Source: Flagellimonas hadalis (GTDB taxonomy: Bacteria > Bacteroidota > Bacteroidia > Flavobacteriales > Flavobacteriaceae). From it: a DNA stretch of 64,000 nucleotides. The first letter of the stretch is position 1; each line of letters starts with the position of its first letter. Below, piece by piece: positions 9,074 through 19,853 of the stretch. The notes beneath the pieces were generated by a model. It saw only the letters and a list, made by a program, of their open reading frames with translations, made no database searches and had not been told where the DNA came from. The position numbers were made by a program, and so were the translations under genes. The stretch covers positions 608,678 through 672,677 of the forward strand of contig NZ_VNIK02000001.1 of assembly GCF_007785775.2 (NCBI RefSeq). Reading direction: 5' to 3'.

Positions 9074-11488
9074 ATGAAGATTTCTTACAACTGGTTGAAA
9101 CAATTTTTGCATATTGATTGGGACTCACAGAAAACAGGCGAACTGTTGACCGACTTGGGTCTTGAGGTAGAGGGCATTTCCCGTTTTGAATCAGTTAAGG
9201 GCGGATTGCAAGGCATTGTCGTGGGCCATGTGCTCACCTGTGAACAGCATCCAAATGCGGACCGATTGAAATTGACCACTGTGGATATTGGCCAGGGAAC
9301 TCCCTTGCAGATCGTTTGCGGTGCCCCGAACGTGGCCGCTGGGCAAAAAGTCCCCGTTGCCACCATTGGTACCACGCTCTACACCAAGGAAGGTGAGGCT
9401 TGGACCATTAAAAAAGGAAAGATACGCGGTGAGGAAAGCCAGGGCATGATCTGCGCCGAGGATGAAATCGGTCTTGGAGAGGGCCACGACGGGATCATGG
9501 TGCTGAACGAAGAACTTGTGCCCGGAACCCCCTGCTCCAAAGTCTTCGAGGTGGAGAGTGATGAGGTCTTCGAGATAGGACTGACCCCCAACCGTGCCGA
9601 TGCCATGAGCCATTTTGGTGTGGCCCGCGACCTAAAGGCCGGATTGGAACAAAAAGAGATCCAAAAAGAGCTGGTGACACCATCCACCAGTAATTTTTCC
9701 ATAGACAACCGTTCGCTGAAGATCGATGTGGAGGTCAAGAACAGTCAACAGGCACCCAGATATTGTGGGCTCACCATCAGCAACCTTATTGTTCAGGAAT
9801 CCCCGGATTGGTTGAAGAACCGATTGAGATCCATTGGCCTATCTCCCATCAACAATGTGGTGGATGTGACCAATTATGTGCTCCACGAACTGGGTCAGCC
9901 CTTGCATGCCTTTGATGCCTCGAAGATAAAAGGCAACAAAATCGAGGTAAAAACATTGCCTGCAGGCACCAAGTTCAAAACGTTGGATGGTGTGGAGCGT
10001 GAACTCCACGAAGACGATTTGATGATATGCGACACCGAAAAGCCCATGTGCATTGCCGGGGTATTTGGCGGGCTACATTCTGGGGTCACAGAGCATACCT
10101 CTGCCATTTTCTTGGAGAGTGCCTATTTTGACCCCATCTCCATCAGAAAAACAGCAAAACGGCACGGACTCAATACGGATGCTTCTTTCCGGTTTGAAAG
10201 GGGCATCGATATGAACATCACGGAATATGCGCTGAAAAGGGCGGCCCTGCTCATCCGTGAAATAGCCGGGGGGTACATCAGTTCAGAAATCGTTGACCTT
10301 TATCCCAAGAAAAACCAGGACAGGCAAGTGTTCCTGACGTTTGACAAAATCAACAACCTGATCGGTCAGGAAATCCCAAGGGACACCATTAAATCCATAC
10401 TTTCCTCTCTGGAAATCCGCATCAACAACGTTACCGAATCCGGTCTTGGGCTCACCATTCCCACCTATCGGGTGGATGTTACCCGGGAAGTGGATGTCAT
10501 TGAAGAAATTCTGAGGGTCTATGGTTACAACAACATCGGTTTCAAAGAAAAATTGAATGCCTCCATAGCCAAATCCTCGCGATATGAAAACCACAGGATA
10601 CAGGATGTAATTGGTAACACTCTTGCTTCCAAGGGCTTTTATGAGATTATGACGAACAGTCTGGTCTCATCCGAAACCGCTTCTGGGGACACTGTGGAAC
10701 CGGTTCAAATGCTGAACCCGTTGAGTTCCGATCTTTCCGTACTGCGGACATCAATGTTGTCTTCCGGCCTTCAGACCGTACTGCACAACCACAATCGTCA
10801 AAAAACGGATCTGAAACTTTTCGAATTTGGCAAAACATACATCAAAGTAGGTGGGGAATATCAAGAAAAGAGGCATTTGGCCCTTTTCATCTCTGGGGAA
10901 CGTACCCAAGACAATTGGTCCACCGTCTCCAAAAAAACGGATTTCTTCTACCTAAAAGGTATTGTGGAGTCCCTTTTTGCCCGTTTGGGCATCAAGGATG
11001 TGGAAACCATTCCCACTAGTGACCCTGTTTTTGCCGAAGGCCTTGGCTGTAGCAAGAATGGAAAGGTCTTGGCCTCCTACGGATTGGTCGGTAAAAGTGT
11101 TTTAAAAAAGTTTGATATAAAACAGGAAGTGTTCCATGCCGATTTTGACTGGGATGCCATCTTGGAGTCTGTAGTGACCCAAAACATTGTTTTTAGGGAA
11201 ATTCCAAAGTTCCCTGAGGTGACAAGGGATTTTGCCTTGCTGCTGGATGATTCCACTTCGTTCCAAAAGGTGTATGACATCGCTTGGAAAACTGAGAAAG
11301 ATTTTTTGAAGAATGTAAACCTGTTCGACGTATACACAGGGGGAAACCTTCCCAAAGGGAAGAAATCCTATGCGGTGAGCTTTACCCTATCGGATGACAA
11401 AAAGACGCTTACCGACAAGCAGATAGATAAAATCATGGGTAAATTGTTGTCCCAATACCAAAAAGAACTGGGCGCCGAACTAAGATAA
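9074..11488 (+). CDS. pheT: Phenylalanine--tRNA ligase beta subunit
   Basis: The beta chain of the alpha2-beta2 enzyme that charges tRNA-Phe. The 804-aa length is standard. It shows an N-terminal domain followed by an OB-type tRNA-binding domain (GIVVGHVLTCEQHPNADRLKLTTVDIG, about 47-73), then LTPNRADAMSHFGVARDL. The B3/B4 editing domain follows (NVVDVTNYVLHELGQPLHAFD, about 265), then the B5 domain (YRVDVTREVDVIEEILRVYGYNNI, about 470) and the C-terminal anticodon-binding FDX-ACB domain (FPEVTRDFALLLD, about 710). pheS is not in the window, so the subunits are encoded apart, as is common in Bacteroidetes. The gene stands alone with its own promoter. Confidence 0.97.
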   Translation: MKISYNWLKQFLHIDWDSQKTGELLTDLGLEVEGISRFESVKGGLQGIVVGHVLTCEQHPNADRLKLTTVDIGQGTPLQIVCGAPNVAAGQKVPVATIGTTLYTKEGEAWTIKKGKIRGEESQGMICAEDEIGLGEGHDGIMVLNEELVPGTPCSKVFEVESDEVFEIGLTPNRADAMSHFGVARDLKAGLEQKEIQKELVTPSTSNFSIDNRSLKIDVEVKNSQQAPRYCGLTISNLIVQESPDWLKNRLRSIGLSPINNVVDVTNYVLHELGQPLHAFDASKIKGNKIEVKTLPAGTKFKTLDGVERELHEDDLMICDTEKPMCIAGVFGGLHSGVTEHTSAIFLESAYFDPISIRKTAKRHGLNTDASFRFERGIDMNITEYALKRAALLIREIAGGYISSEIVDLYPKKNQDRQVFLTFDKINNLIGQEIPRDTIKSILSSLEIRINNVTESGLGLTIPTYRVDVTREVDVIEEILRVYGYNNIGFKEKLNASIAKSSRYENHRIQDVIGNTLASKGFYEIMTNSLVSSETASGDTVEPVQMLNPLSSDLSVLRTSMLSSGLQTVLHNHNRQKTDLKLFEFGKTYIKVGGEYQEKRHLALFISGERTQDNWSTVSKKTDFFYLKGIVESLFARLGIKDVETIPTSDPVFAEGLGCSKNGKVLASYGLVGKSVLKKFDIKQEVFHADFDWDAILESVVTQNIVFREIPKFPEVTRDFALLLDDSTSFQKVYDIAWKTEKDFLKNVNLFDVYTGGNLPKGKKSYAVSFTLSDDKKTLTDKQIDKIMGKLLSQYQKELGAELR

Positions 11489-11495
11489 GTGTCCC

Positions 11496-12032
11496 TTACA
11501 TTTGGGTCGGCAATATCACACTGTCGATTTCGTGCACCACCCCATTCTTGAGGTTAAGGTCGGCCGTGGTTATTCTTGCGGTGTTCCCCATTGGATCGGT
11601 CAAGACAATGTCATACCCATCCAAATGTGCCACTAATTTTTTGCCCTGTACTGTGGTAAAACTGGCCTTCCCATTCCCCTGGCACATGGCACGCAAGATT
11701 TTTGATGCCGTCAATTGACCGGCCACGATGTGGTAAGTCAACAAGGATTTCAACTCGGTTTTATCGTTCGCGTTGAGGAGTTGTTCTATTTTTTCCTGTG
11801 AAAACCTTTGAAAAGCCGCATCAGATGGAGCAAAAACGGTAAACGGACCTGATTCCTCCAAAATGTCATCCAGATTTGTGGCCTTTACAGCGGCAAACAG
11901 AATCTTATGGTCAACGGATTCATTGGTATTTTGGGCAATGGACTTTAAGCTTGGGGCATTCGTCTGTGCATAGGAAAAAGAGACAAGGGCCATGCAAAGA
12001 CCGAGCAAGATTTTAGTAACGGGGGCTTTCAT
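11496..12032 (-). CDS. Secreted fasciclin (FAS1) domain protein
   Basis: A 178-aa exported protein with an N-terminal signal peptide (ILLGLCMALVSFSYAQ, cleavage after SYA) followed by one FAS1 domain. The domain's H1 motif GPFTVFAPSDAAFQRF is near residue 62, the central region has LLTYHIVAGQLTASKIL, and the H2-like end is NGVVHEIDSVILP. FAS1 domains mediate adhesion or bind ligands at the cell surface. The protein has no sorting domain or membrane anchor. It converges on pheT with only 7 nt between the stops. The 212-nt divergent gap upstream holds no clear -33/-7 pair for this gene. Confidence 0.9.
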   Translation of the reverse strand: MKAPVTKILLGLCMALVSFSYAQTNAPSLKSIAQNTNESVDHKILFAAVKATNLDDILEESGPFTVFAPSDAAFQRFSQEKIEQLLNANDKTELKSLLTYHIVAGQLTASKILRAMCQGNGKASFTTVQGKKLVAHLDGYDIVLTDPMGNTARITTADLNLKNGVVHEIDSVILPTQM

Positions 12033-12214
12033 TTATGGTTTCTCAATGTTGGGACTTTAGTTGGTTGGCCATGGTTTCGATTAACTACCAAAAACTTCGA
12101 TAAGTTACATCTTTTTATCCGATTCGCAATTAATTTTTTCCTGCTCAATTCCATTTAACACAATGTTAACGTGATGTTGTTTCGCCAACTTTTTCAATCG
12201 CTGACACAAATGAT

Positions 12215-12222
12215 TAACTTTG
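12215..12222 (+). promoter_or_regulatory. Candidate -7 element for the gene at 12245
   Basis: TAACTTTG matches TAnnTTTG fully and lies 22 nt before the ATG. The -33 position holds TTT rather than TTG. Confidence 0.45.
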
Positions 12223-12244
12223 AGGGAATTGCTAAGAAAACACC

Positions 12245-14691
<2,447 letters not shown>

Positions 14692-14725
14692 CTACCCATT
14701 AACAAGGATGGGGCTTGGGTATTCT

Positions 14726-14733
14726 TACTTTTG
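14726..14733 (+). promoter_or_regulatory. Candidate -7 element for the lipoprotein gene at 14760
   Basis: TACTTTTG is a full consensus match. It puts the transcript start near 14740, just before an ATG at 14742 but with a normal leader for the ATG at 14760, which also begins a cleaner signal peptide. Confidence 0.45.
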
Positions 14734-14759
14734 GTTGATTAATGGATGGTTCCCTTAAT

Positions 14760-16151
14760 ATGGTTAGACTTTTACTCGGCATCTCTTTACTGTCAATTTC
14801 TGCGTGTTCAGATAAACCTGGGCAATGTGCCCCCGTTTTTTTTGCAGGGGAGATCGTGAATCCCACGAGCGACTATGTTGTTCTATATCACAACGACACT
14901 TACGTGGATTCCGTCAGACTGGACGCCAACAATCGGTTCTCCTTTGACCTTGATGGTATTGAAGAAGGACTTTACCATTTTACCCATTCCCCCCAATATC
15001 AAAATGTGTATTTGCAAAACGGGGACAGCCTTTTGGCCCGTTTGAACACCGTTGAATTTGACGAAAGCCTTGTGTTTTCCGGAAAAGGAAGCGAGATCAA
15101 CAACTTTTTGATCGAAATGTTCCTGGCAAATGAAGTGGAAGAGGAAAACCCTGTCGTGCATGGCTATTATCTATTGGACCCTGAGGAATTCAGCAAGAAA
15201 ATCGATTCCATGCAGGCCATCAAACTAAACCACCTGAAGGAATTTGCAAAGAGCAATGAAACATCTGATCGGGTCATGACCATGGCTGAGGCTTCCATTG
15301 ATTACAATGCTTACATCTACAAAGAAAAATACCCTTTCTATCATAAGAAAAAGACCGGTGAGGACAAATTCCATGATCTTAGCGAATCTTTCTATGCCTA
15401 CAGAAAAGATATAGACCTCAGCAACAAGGACCTTACCTACTACAGGCCCTATTTCAATTTTATGTTGTTGCATTTTGGAAACCTGTCCTACATGACGTGC
15501 CTTGAAAACTGTGACCCTGATGCGAAAAACGGGAGCGACCACCTGCATTTCAACAAACATAAGCTCGCCATGGTGGACAGCCTAGTGAAAGAAACAGAGT
15601 TGAGGGACATCTTGTTCAGGAATATTGCCATAGATTATTTAGTGAAGGAACGCAACCCCAATGAGGAATGCCAAATATTCATCGACAAGTTCCATGCATT
15701 GTCCTCCAATGAGGAGCACAAGAAGGAAATAGATGACCTGTACACCGCCATCAAGAACCTTCAACCCAATGCCGAGGTCCCAGATTTGGCCCTAAGGGAT
15801 GTGGACAACAACGTGGTACACCTTAAAGATGTGGTGAACAAAAAGAAGAACACGGTGATTTATTTTTGGACGGCTTCGCAAAAACGCCATTTCAGGAATA
15901 TCAGCCAGCATGTCAACGCTCTCCAAAAGAAATATCCGGATTACCGCTTTGTCGGCATCAATCTAAAGTCCAGCTATCCGCAATGGAAGCTATTGTTGGA
16001 TGAATATGGCTTGGAGAAGGAAAACCAGTTTTATGGCGAAAACTTCAAGGAAATCCAGACCAACATGGTGGTGGACGGCCTCAACAAATGTGTGATCACA
16101 AAGGACACATTGGTGGTTGACGGGTTTGCCAACCTCTACACTTCCCTTTAA
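14760..16151 (+). CDS. Lipoprotein with Cys-less thioredoxin-like C-terminal domain
   Basis: A 463-aa lipoprotein (signal LLLGISLLSISAC, lipobox Cys16). The N-terminal about 100 residues look like the DUF4369-type beta domain that precedes many Bacteroidetes thioredoxin lipoproteins (IVNPTSDYVVLYHNDTYVDSVRLD). A helical middle follows. The C-terminal 130 residues follow the TlpA fold (PNAEVPDLALRDVDNN, then NTVIYFWTASQKRHFRN). The position that normally reads WCxxC reads WTASQK, so the redox cysteines are gone. It therefore probably does not act as a thiol oxidoreductase and may bind partners instead. Expected location is the periplasm, membrane-anchored. An in-frame ATG at 14742 is the alternative start. 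Confidence 0.78.
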   Translation: MVRLLLGISLLSISACSDKPGQCAPVFFAGEIVNPTSDYVVLYHNDTYVDSVRLDANNRFSFDLDGIEEGLYHFTHSPQYQNVYLQNGDSLLARLNTVEFDESLVFSGKGSEINNFLIEMFLANEVEEENPVVHGYYLLDPEEFSKKIDSMQAIKLNHLKEFAKSNETSDRVMTMAEASIDYNAYIYKEKYPFYHKKKTGEDKFHDLSESFYAYRKDIDLSNKDLTYYRPYFNFMLLHFGNLSYMTCLENCDPDAKNGSDHLHFNKHKLAMVDSLVKETELRDILFRNIAIDYLVKERNPNEECQIFIDKFHALSSNEEHKKEIDDLYTAIKNLQPNAEVPDLALRDVDNNVVHLKDVVNKKKNTVIYFWTASQKRHFRNISQHVNALQKKYPDYRFVGINLKSSYPQWKLLLDEYGLEKENQFYGENFKEIQTNMVVDGLNKCVITKDTLVVDGFANLYTSL

Positions 16152-16175
16152 TAACCTTTGGTTATTTGTTTTATT
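16149..16175 (+). terminator. Hairpin after the Cys-less thioredoxin lipoprotein gene
   Basis: AATAACC-TTT-GGTTATT forms a 7-bp stem directly at the stop codon and is followed by TGTTTT. It is a weak intrinsic terminator. The next 15 nt contain a period-8 word (TTATTGAGTTATTATG) of the repeat family seen elsewhere in the window. Confidence 0.45.
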
Positions 16176-16232
16176 GAGTTATTATGTGACAAGACCAAAG
16201 CTTTTAAAGTAGCAGATACAAAACAGCACATA

Positions 16233-16266
16233 AAAAAGCCCCGATTTCTCAGGGCTTTATTTTTTG
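16233..16266. terminator. Bidirectional terminator between convergent genes
   Basis: AAAGCCC (16236-16242) pairs with GGGCTTT (16252-16258). The stem is flanked by a T-run on one side and an A-run on the other, so it can stop transcription from the lipoprotein gene and from the transaldolase gene. Confidence 0.75.
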
Positions 16267-16280
16267 AATCAATATATTCT

Positions 16281-16937
16281 TTAGGAATTTCCTTTTTTGT
16301 AATCTTCCAGGAACTTGGCCAGACCTATGTCGGTCAATGGGTGTTTCAACAATCCTTCAATGGAAGACAATGGACCTGTCATCACATCGGCACCAATCTT
16401 GGCACAATCGATCACATGCATGGTGTGACGGATGGATGCGGCCAATATCTGTGTTTCAAAGGCATAGTTGTCGTAAATGAGCCTGATCTCTGAAATAAGA
16501 TTGAGTCCGTCTGTAGAAATATCGTCCAAACGTCCCAAAAACGGGGAAACATAGGTGGCCCCTGCCTTTGCGGCCAATAGGGCCTGCCCTGCCGAGAACA
16601 CCAAGGTACAATTGGTACGGATACCCTTGTCCGAGAAATATTTCAATGCTTTCACACCATCTTTGATCATCGGGATCTTGACCACGATCTGCTCGTGCAG
16701 TTCGGCCAGTTCCTCGCCTTCTTTGATCATTCCCGCCAAATCGGTGGCAACCACTTCTGCGGAGACATCGCCTTCAACGATATTGCAAATGTCCACATAG
16801 TGTTTTAGGATATTGTCCTTTCCAGTGATTCCTTCCTTGGCCATCAACGAAGGGTTGGTGGTGACACCGTCCAATACCCCTAATTCTTGCGCTTCTCTAA
16901 TTTGATCTAGATTGGCCGTATCAATAAAAAACTTCAT
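16281..16937 (-). CDS. tal: Transaldolase (small TalC/MipB class)
   Basis: Transfers a dihydroxyacetone unit between sugar phosphates in the non-oxidative pentose phosphate pathway. The 218 aa fit the small single-domain class. The N-terminus [13 protein letters not shown] and [12 protein letters not shown] are typical. The Schiff-base lysine lies in IVVKIPMI (about residue 90). [29 protein letters not shown] follows. The class also contains fructose-6-phosphate aldolases, which carry Gln at the position following the conserved Ala in the AxVxA segment. This protein has Glu there (VSAEVVA, about residue 60), which by known family comparison points to transaldolase. It lies 39 nt downstream of the SDR gene on the same strand and may be read through from it. 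Confidence 0.9.
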   Translation of the reverse strand: MKFFIDTANLDQIREAQELGVLDGVTTNPSLMAKEGITGKDNILKHYVDICNIVEGDVSAEVVATDLAGMIKEGEELAELHEQIVVKIPMIKDGVKALKYFSDKGIRTNCTLVFSAGQALLAAKAGATYVSPFLGRLDDISTDGLNLISEIRLIYDNYAFETQILAASIRHTMHVIDCAKIGADVMTGPLSSIEGLLKHPLTDIGLAKFLEDYKKGNS

Positions 16938-16976
16938 TTTTAACTATTTATATGTGATTTTTCAAGAAGTGTAAAG

Positions 16977-17786
16977 CTACAACTTATAATGGTTGAGCAG
17001 CAACTTTTCATAGACTTTATCGGGCAGAACTCTTTTTAGGGTAAGGGAAAACTTCTGTAAAAAAGCCCCGACCGGATTGTGCACTTTGGGCCGTTTTTTG
17101 TTGATGATTGAATATATGGCCTTCGCCACTTGCTCGGGATCTCCCCCACTGTCCACGTCCCCGTTTATGGAATCGATCGTTTTCGCATAGTTGTCCTCAT
17201 ATGGGGAACCGTCCAAAACCGGGGCATGGTACCTGCCGGCGGCAATATTGGTGGCAAAATCGCCCGGGGCCACGTTGGTGATGGTCACCCCAAAATCCTT
17301 GGTTTCCATACGAAGGGCCTCTGTGATCAGTCCCAGCGCACCTTTGGTGGCCGAATAGAACCCTCGGAACGGCAATCCCATATACCCCGCAATGGAGGTA
17401 ATGTTCACAATGGTCCCACCGCCTTGTTTGCGCATTTGGGGCAACACGGCCTTCATCATGTGCACAGGGCCATGGAAATTGGTATCGAACACTTTTAGGA
17501 TCTCTTCGTGCGGCGTCTCTTCAATGGGGCCGGTAATGCCCACTCCTGCATTGTTGATGAGCACATCCAATCGGCCTTCCTTGGAAATCACATGGGAGAC
17601 TGCATGTTGTATGCTGTCTACATCCCTTACATCCAATTGGATAAGGTCAAATACATCAAAATCGGGATAATTGGCCGGAGTCCTTGTAGTACCGTACACC
17701 TTATAGCCTTTTGAGGCCAAAAAGGTTCCTATGGATTTACCGATGCCGGACGAACCTCCGGTGATCAATACTACTTTTTTTTCCAT
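16977..17786 (-). CDS. Short-chain dehydrogenase/reductase
   Basis: A classical SDR of 269 aa. The Rossmann motif VLITGGSSGIGKSIG is at the N-terminus, NNAG lies near residue 87, and the catalytic Ser-Tyr-Lys set is seen in NITSIAGYMG (about 135) and YSATKGA (Tyr about 150, Lys 154). After the catalytic motif comes VAPGDFATNI. The C-terminal extension (VGAFLQKFSLTLKRVLPDKVYEKLLLNHYKL) is hydrophobic and basic and resembles SDRs acting on lipids or steroids. The substrate cannot be read from the sequence. It lies between ffs and the transaldolase gene on the same strand. Confidence 0.88.
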   Translation of the reverse strand: MEKKVVLITGGSSGIGKSIGTFLASKGYKVYGTTRTPANYPDFDVFDLIQLDVRDVDSIQHAVSHVISKEGRLDVLINNAGVGITGPIEETPHEEILKVFDTNFHGPVHMMKAVLPQMRKQGGGTIVNITSIAGYMGLPFRGFYSATKGALGLITEALRMETKDFGVTITNVAPGDFATNIAAGRYHAPVLDGSPYEDNYAKTIDSINGDVDSGGDPEQVAKAIYSIINKKRPKVHNPVGAFLQKFSLTLKRVLPDKVYEKLLLNHYKL

Positions 17787-17812
17787 GATAGCTGAGTTCA
17801 GGGAACAAAAAA

Positions 17813-17908
17813 CGGCAAGCTACCTACATCGCACCGCTACGACCGCATACCCTTGCTGCGTTCCCACCCTGGGGGATTCTGCAGGAGCTGGTCGTGTAGG
17901 ACTTGCCG
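17813..17908 (-). ncRNA. ffs: Small signal recognition particle RNA (4.5S type)
   Basis: The RNA scaffold of the SRP, which binds Ffh to target nascent membrane proteins. Read on the minus strand, the ends pair (CGGCAAG with CTTGCCG). The apical part carries the conserved SRP loop region, CCAGGGTGGGAACGCAGCAA, the universal Ffh-binding site of bacterial SRP RNAs. The about 96-nt length fits the short bacterial form without an Alu domain. A perfect promoter lies just upstream. The 3' end is followed on the same strand by TTTTTTG, so the closing stem can double as a terminator. Confidence 0.93.
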
Positions 17909-17912
17909 ACTG

Positions 17913-17942
17913 CAAATATACGACCTTTTAAATTTGTGACAA
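17913..17942 (-). promoter_or_regulatory. Promoter of ffs (TTG-19-TATATTTG)
   Basis: On the minus strand TTG (17940-17942), a 19-nt spacer and TATATTTG (17913-17920) place the transcript start at about 17907. That is exactly the predicted 5' end of the SRP RNA. It is the best-anchored promoter in the window. Confidence 0.78.
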
Positions 17943-17983
17943 TCCCAATTCATTCTTAATTTCGACCTCCAAGGATCAAAACC

Positions 17984-19048
17984 ATGAAACACACACAACG
18001 GATGATGTTCAAATTAGCTTCGTTTTTGGGATTGCTGCTCTTTTTTTTGGGCTGCGGAGGGAATACCGATCCCGCCAAACATTTTTCCATCCAACTGGAA
18101 AACAAGACCCTACAGCAAAACCAAAAGGTAGGGGTCTCCATCAAGAACCAAAAAGAGGTCGAGATTTCCAACATCCGCTATTTTATGGACGGAAAAGAAC
18201 TTCCCTTGGAAAATGGCCAACTGACCATGGACATCACCCATTTGGGCAACAAAATCTTGACGGCCAAGTTCGATATTGAAGGGGAAACCGTGGAAATCGA
18301 GGAAAAAATAAAACTCTTGGCCGCTTCCGCCCCCGAGGTCTATACCTATGAAATTGTGAACACCTACCCGCACGACACAAAGGCCTACACCCAAGGGTTG
18401 GAATTCCACAATGGGACACTCTACGAAAGCACCGGAAAAAGAGGTAGCTCCACGGTAAGAAGGGTCAATTTTGAAACGGGAGAGGTACTGCAACAGATCG
18501 AAATGGACAATACCATCTTTGGCGAAGGCATCACCTTGATGAAAGACAAGCTCTACCAATTGACCTGGCAAAGCGGCATGGGCTATGTGTACAACGCCAG
18601 CAATCTGGAAAAAATCAAAAACTTCTCCTATGGCAAAAGCAGGGAAGGTTGGGGACTTTGCAACGATGGTAAAAAAATCTTCAAAAGTGATGGTACGGAA
18701 AAAATCTGGTTCTTGGATCCAGAGACCCTGGAAGAAACGGGTCACATAGAGACCGTGACCAACAAGTCCATCTTCAACATGGCCAACGAACTGGAATATG
18801 TGGATGGGAAGATCTATGCCAACGTCTATCAAAAAGAAAGTATGATGATCATTGATGCCACTTCCGGGGCCATCGAAGGGGTCGTCAATTTTGGCGGGTT
18901 GAAAAACAAAGTGTCCAAAGGGGCCGAGTGGGACGATACCAATTCCGTGCTGAACGGCGTGGCCTACCATCCCGAACGAAAAACTTTCTTTGTCACTGGG
19001 AAGAATTGGGACAAACTCTTCGAGGTCACCATCCGTAAAAAGGACTGA
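17984..19048 (+). CDS. Glutaminyl-peptide cyclotransferase lipoprotein
   Basis: Converts N-terminal glutamine of peptides to pyroglutamate. The 354-aa product starts with an SPII signal (SFLGLLLFFLGCGG, Cys near 23). A beta-rich spacer of about 100 residues follows. The rest is the plant/bacterial glutamine cyclotransferase beta-propeller: VYTYEIVNTYPHDTKAYTQGLEFHNGTLYESTGKRGSS, GWGLCNDGKKIFKSDGTEKIWFLDP, NELEYVDGKIYANVYQ and NGVAYHPERKTFFVTGKNW. Exported proteins that begin with Gln after signal cleavage would be the substrates in the periplasm or at the surface, and several proteins here are predicted to mature at Gln. It overlaps the thioesterase gene by one base. Confidence 0.93.
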   Translation: MKHTQRMMFKLASFLGLLLFFLGCGGNTDPAKHFSIQLENKTLQQNQKVGVSIKNQKEVEISNIRYFMDGKELPLENGQLTMDITHLGNKILTAKFDIEGETVEIEEKIKLLAASAPEVYTYEIVNTYPHDTKAYTQGLEFHNGTLYESTGKRGSSTVRRVNFETGEVLQQIEMDNTIFGEGITLMKDKLYQLTWQSGMGYVYNASNLEKIKNFSYGKSREGWGLCNDGKKIFKSDGTEKIWFLDPETLEETGHIETVTNKSIFNMANELEYVDGKIYANVYQKESMMIIDATSGAIEGVVNFGGLKNKVSKGAEWDDTNSVLNGVAYHPERKTFFVTGKNWDKLFEVTIRKKD

Positions 19049-19437
19049 TGAATACGTTTACAGAAATCTTTGATGTGGCCGTGGACGATCTTGATGACCT
19101 TAACCATGTGAACAACATCAGGTACGTGGAATGGATCCAGGACATTTCCAAGAAACATTGGGAACAGGTGACTGATGCAGATATCCGAAAAGAAATGATC
19201 TGGGTGGTGCGGAACCATAATATTTCCTATCTGAAATCGGCCGTGCTTGGCGATACGGTAGAAGTGACCACCCACATTGAGGCCAGCAAAGGCCCCTTGT
19301 CCATACGCGCTGTTGAGATCAAGAACCATAAAACAGGCGAACTGATGGTCAAGAGCACCACGGAATGGTGCCTTTTGGACGCCAAAACCTTCCGTCCCAA
19401 GCGTGTTCCCGAATCTGTACAGGAATTATTCAAATAG
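19048..19437 (+). CDS. Hotdog-fold acyl-CoA thioesterase (4HBT family)
   Basis: A 129-aa cytoplasmic hotdog protein. FDVAVDDLDDLNHVNNIRYVEWIQDI carries the conserved Asp/Asn-His-xxN of 4-hydroxybenzoyl-CoA thioesterase and YbgC-like enzymes (LNHVNN, about residue 16). The central strand VVRNHNISYLKSAVLGDTVEVTTH and the C-terminal KSTTEWCLLDAKTFRPKRVPE are typical of acyl-ACP/acyl-CoA thioesterases of this group. The acyl substrate is unknown. Its ATG overlaps the stop of the cyclotransferase gene (TGATG), so the two are translated from one message. Confidence 0.85.
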   Translation: MNTFTEIFDVAVDDLDDLNHVNNIRYVEWIQDISKKHWEQVTDADIRKEMIWVVRNHNISYLKSAVLGDTVEVTTHIEASKGPLSIRAVEIKNHKTGELMVKSTTEWCLLDAKTFRPKRVPESVQELFK

Positions 19438-19775
19438 ACCATCACCTTCCGTTTCCAAGCGGAACAAGCTTCCTTTTTTGTGTAGTTCATCGAATTCTAG
19501 GGTGTTCCTAGCCAAAAACCGCTCCCATTATTTTGATTCTATGGTTCGTAGTCGTAACATAGTATAAAATCAACACTTCAACCAAATGAACTTAGTAAAA
19601 ACCACACCAAACTTCACCACTATTTATACATGCACTTCCAGCGTGTTGCCGCATCAACGAACATGCTTCGACACTCGTTCAAAAATGAGATCAGGAAAAG
19701 CATAGATTTGTTGCAGGTCGTTACCCTTTAACGAAAATTTAAGGATTTTTGTAAGAAAAATGCCCTTTTTAAAGA
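19438..19775. other. Long intergenic region upstream of the LytTR gene
   Basis: About 340 bases with no convincing gene. It holds small hairpins (CTAGG-GTGTT-CCTAG at 19497-19511 and a GGAA/TTCC stem followed by TTTTTT near 19461-19479, a weak terminator for the thioesterase gene). Only very short open frames exist, without coding support. The regulatory motif begins at 19776. Confidence 0.4.
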
Positions 19776-19837
19776 GAAACCCATAGTTTTTTTAAGGGAA
19801 AACTGCAATGAGTTTTTTGAACTCGTTAGTAACTTGC
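19776..19837 (+). promoter_or_regulatory. Motif-driven promoter of the LytTR gene
   Basis: GAAACCCATAG plus TTTTTTTAAGGG (19776-19798) is followed, 54 nt from its first base, by TAACTTGC (19830-19837), a poor -7 box. No -33 TTG is present. The same motif stands at the identical distance from the -7 box of the gene at 24200. A weak core promoter with a shared upstream site suggests an activator. Confidence 0.5.
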
Positions 19838-19853
19838 ACTCAGCATTTTGCGT

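Noticed and set aside
19586..19705. A 39-codon open frame in the gap before the LytTR gene
   Set aside because: No hydrophobic or conserved segment and no promoter. Length is within chance expectation.
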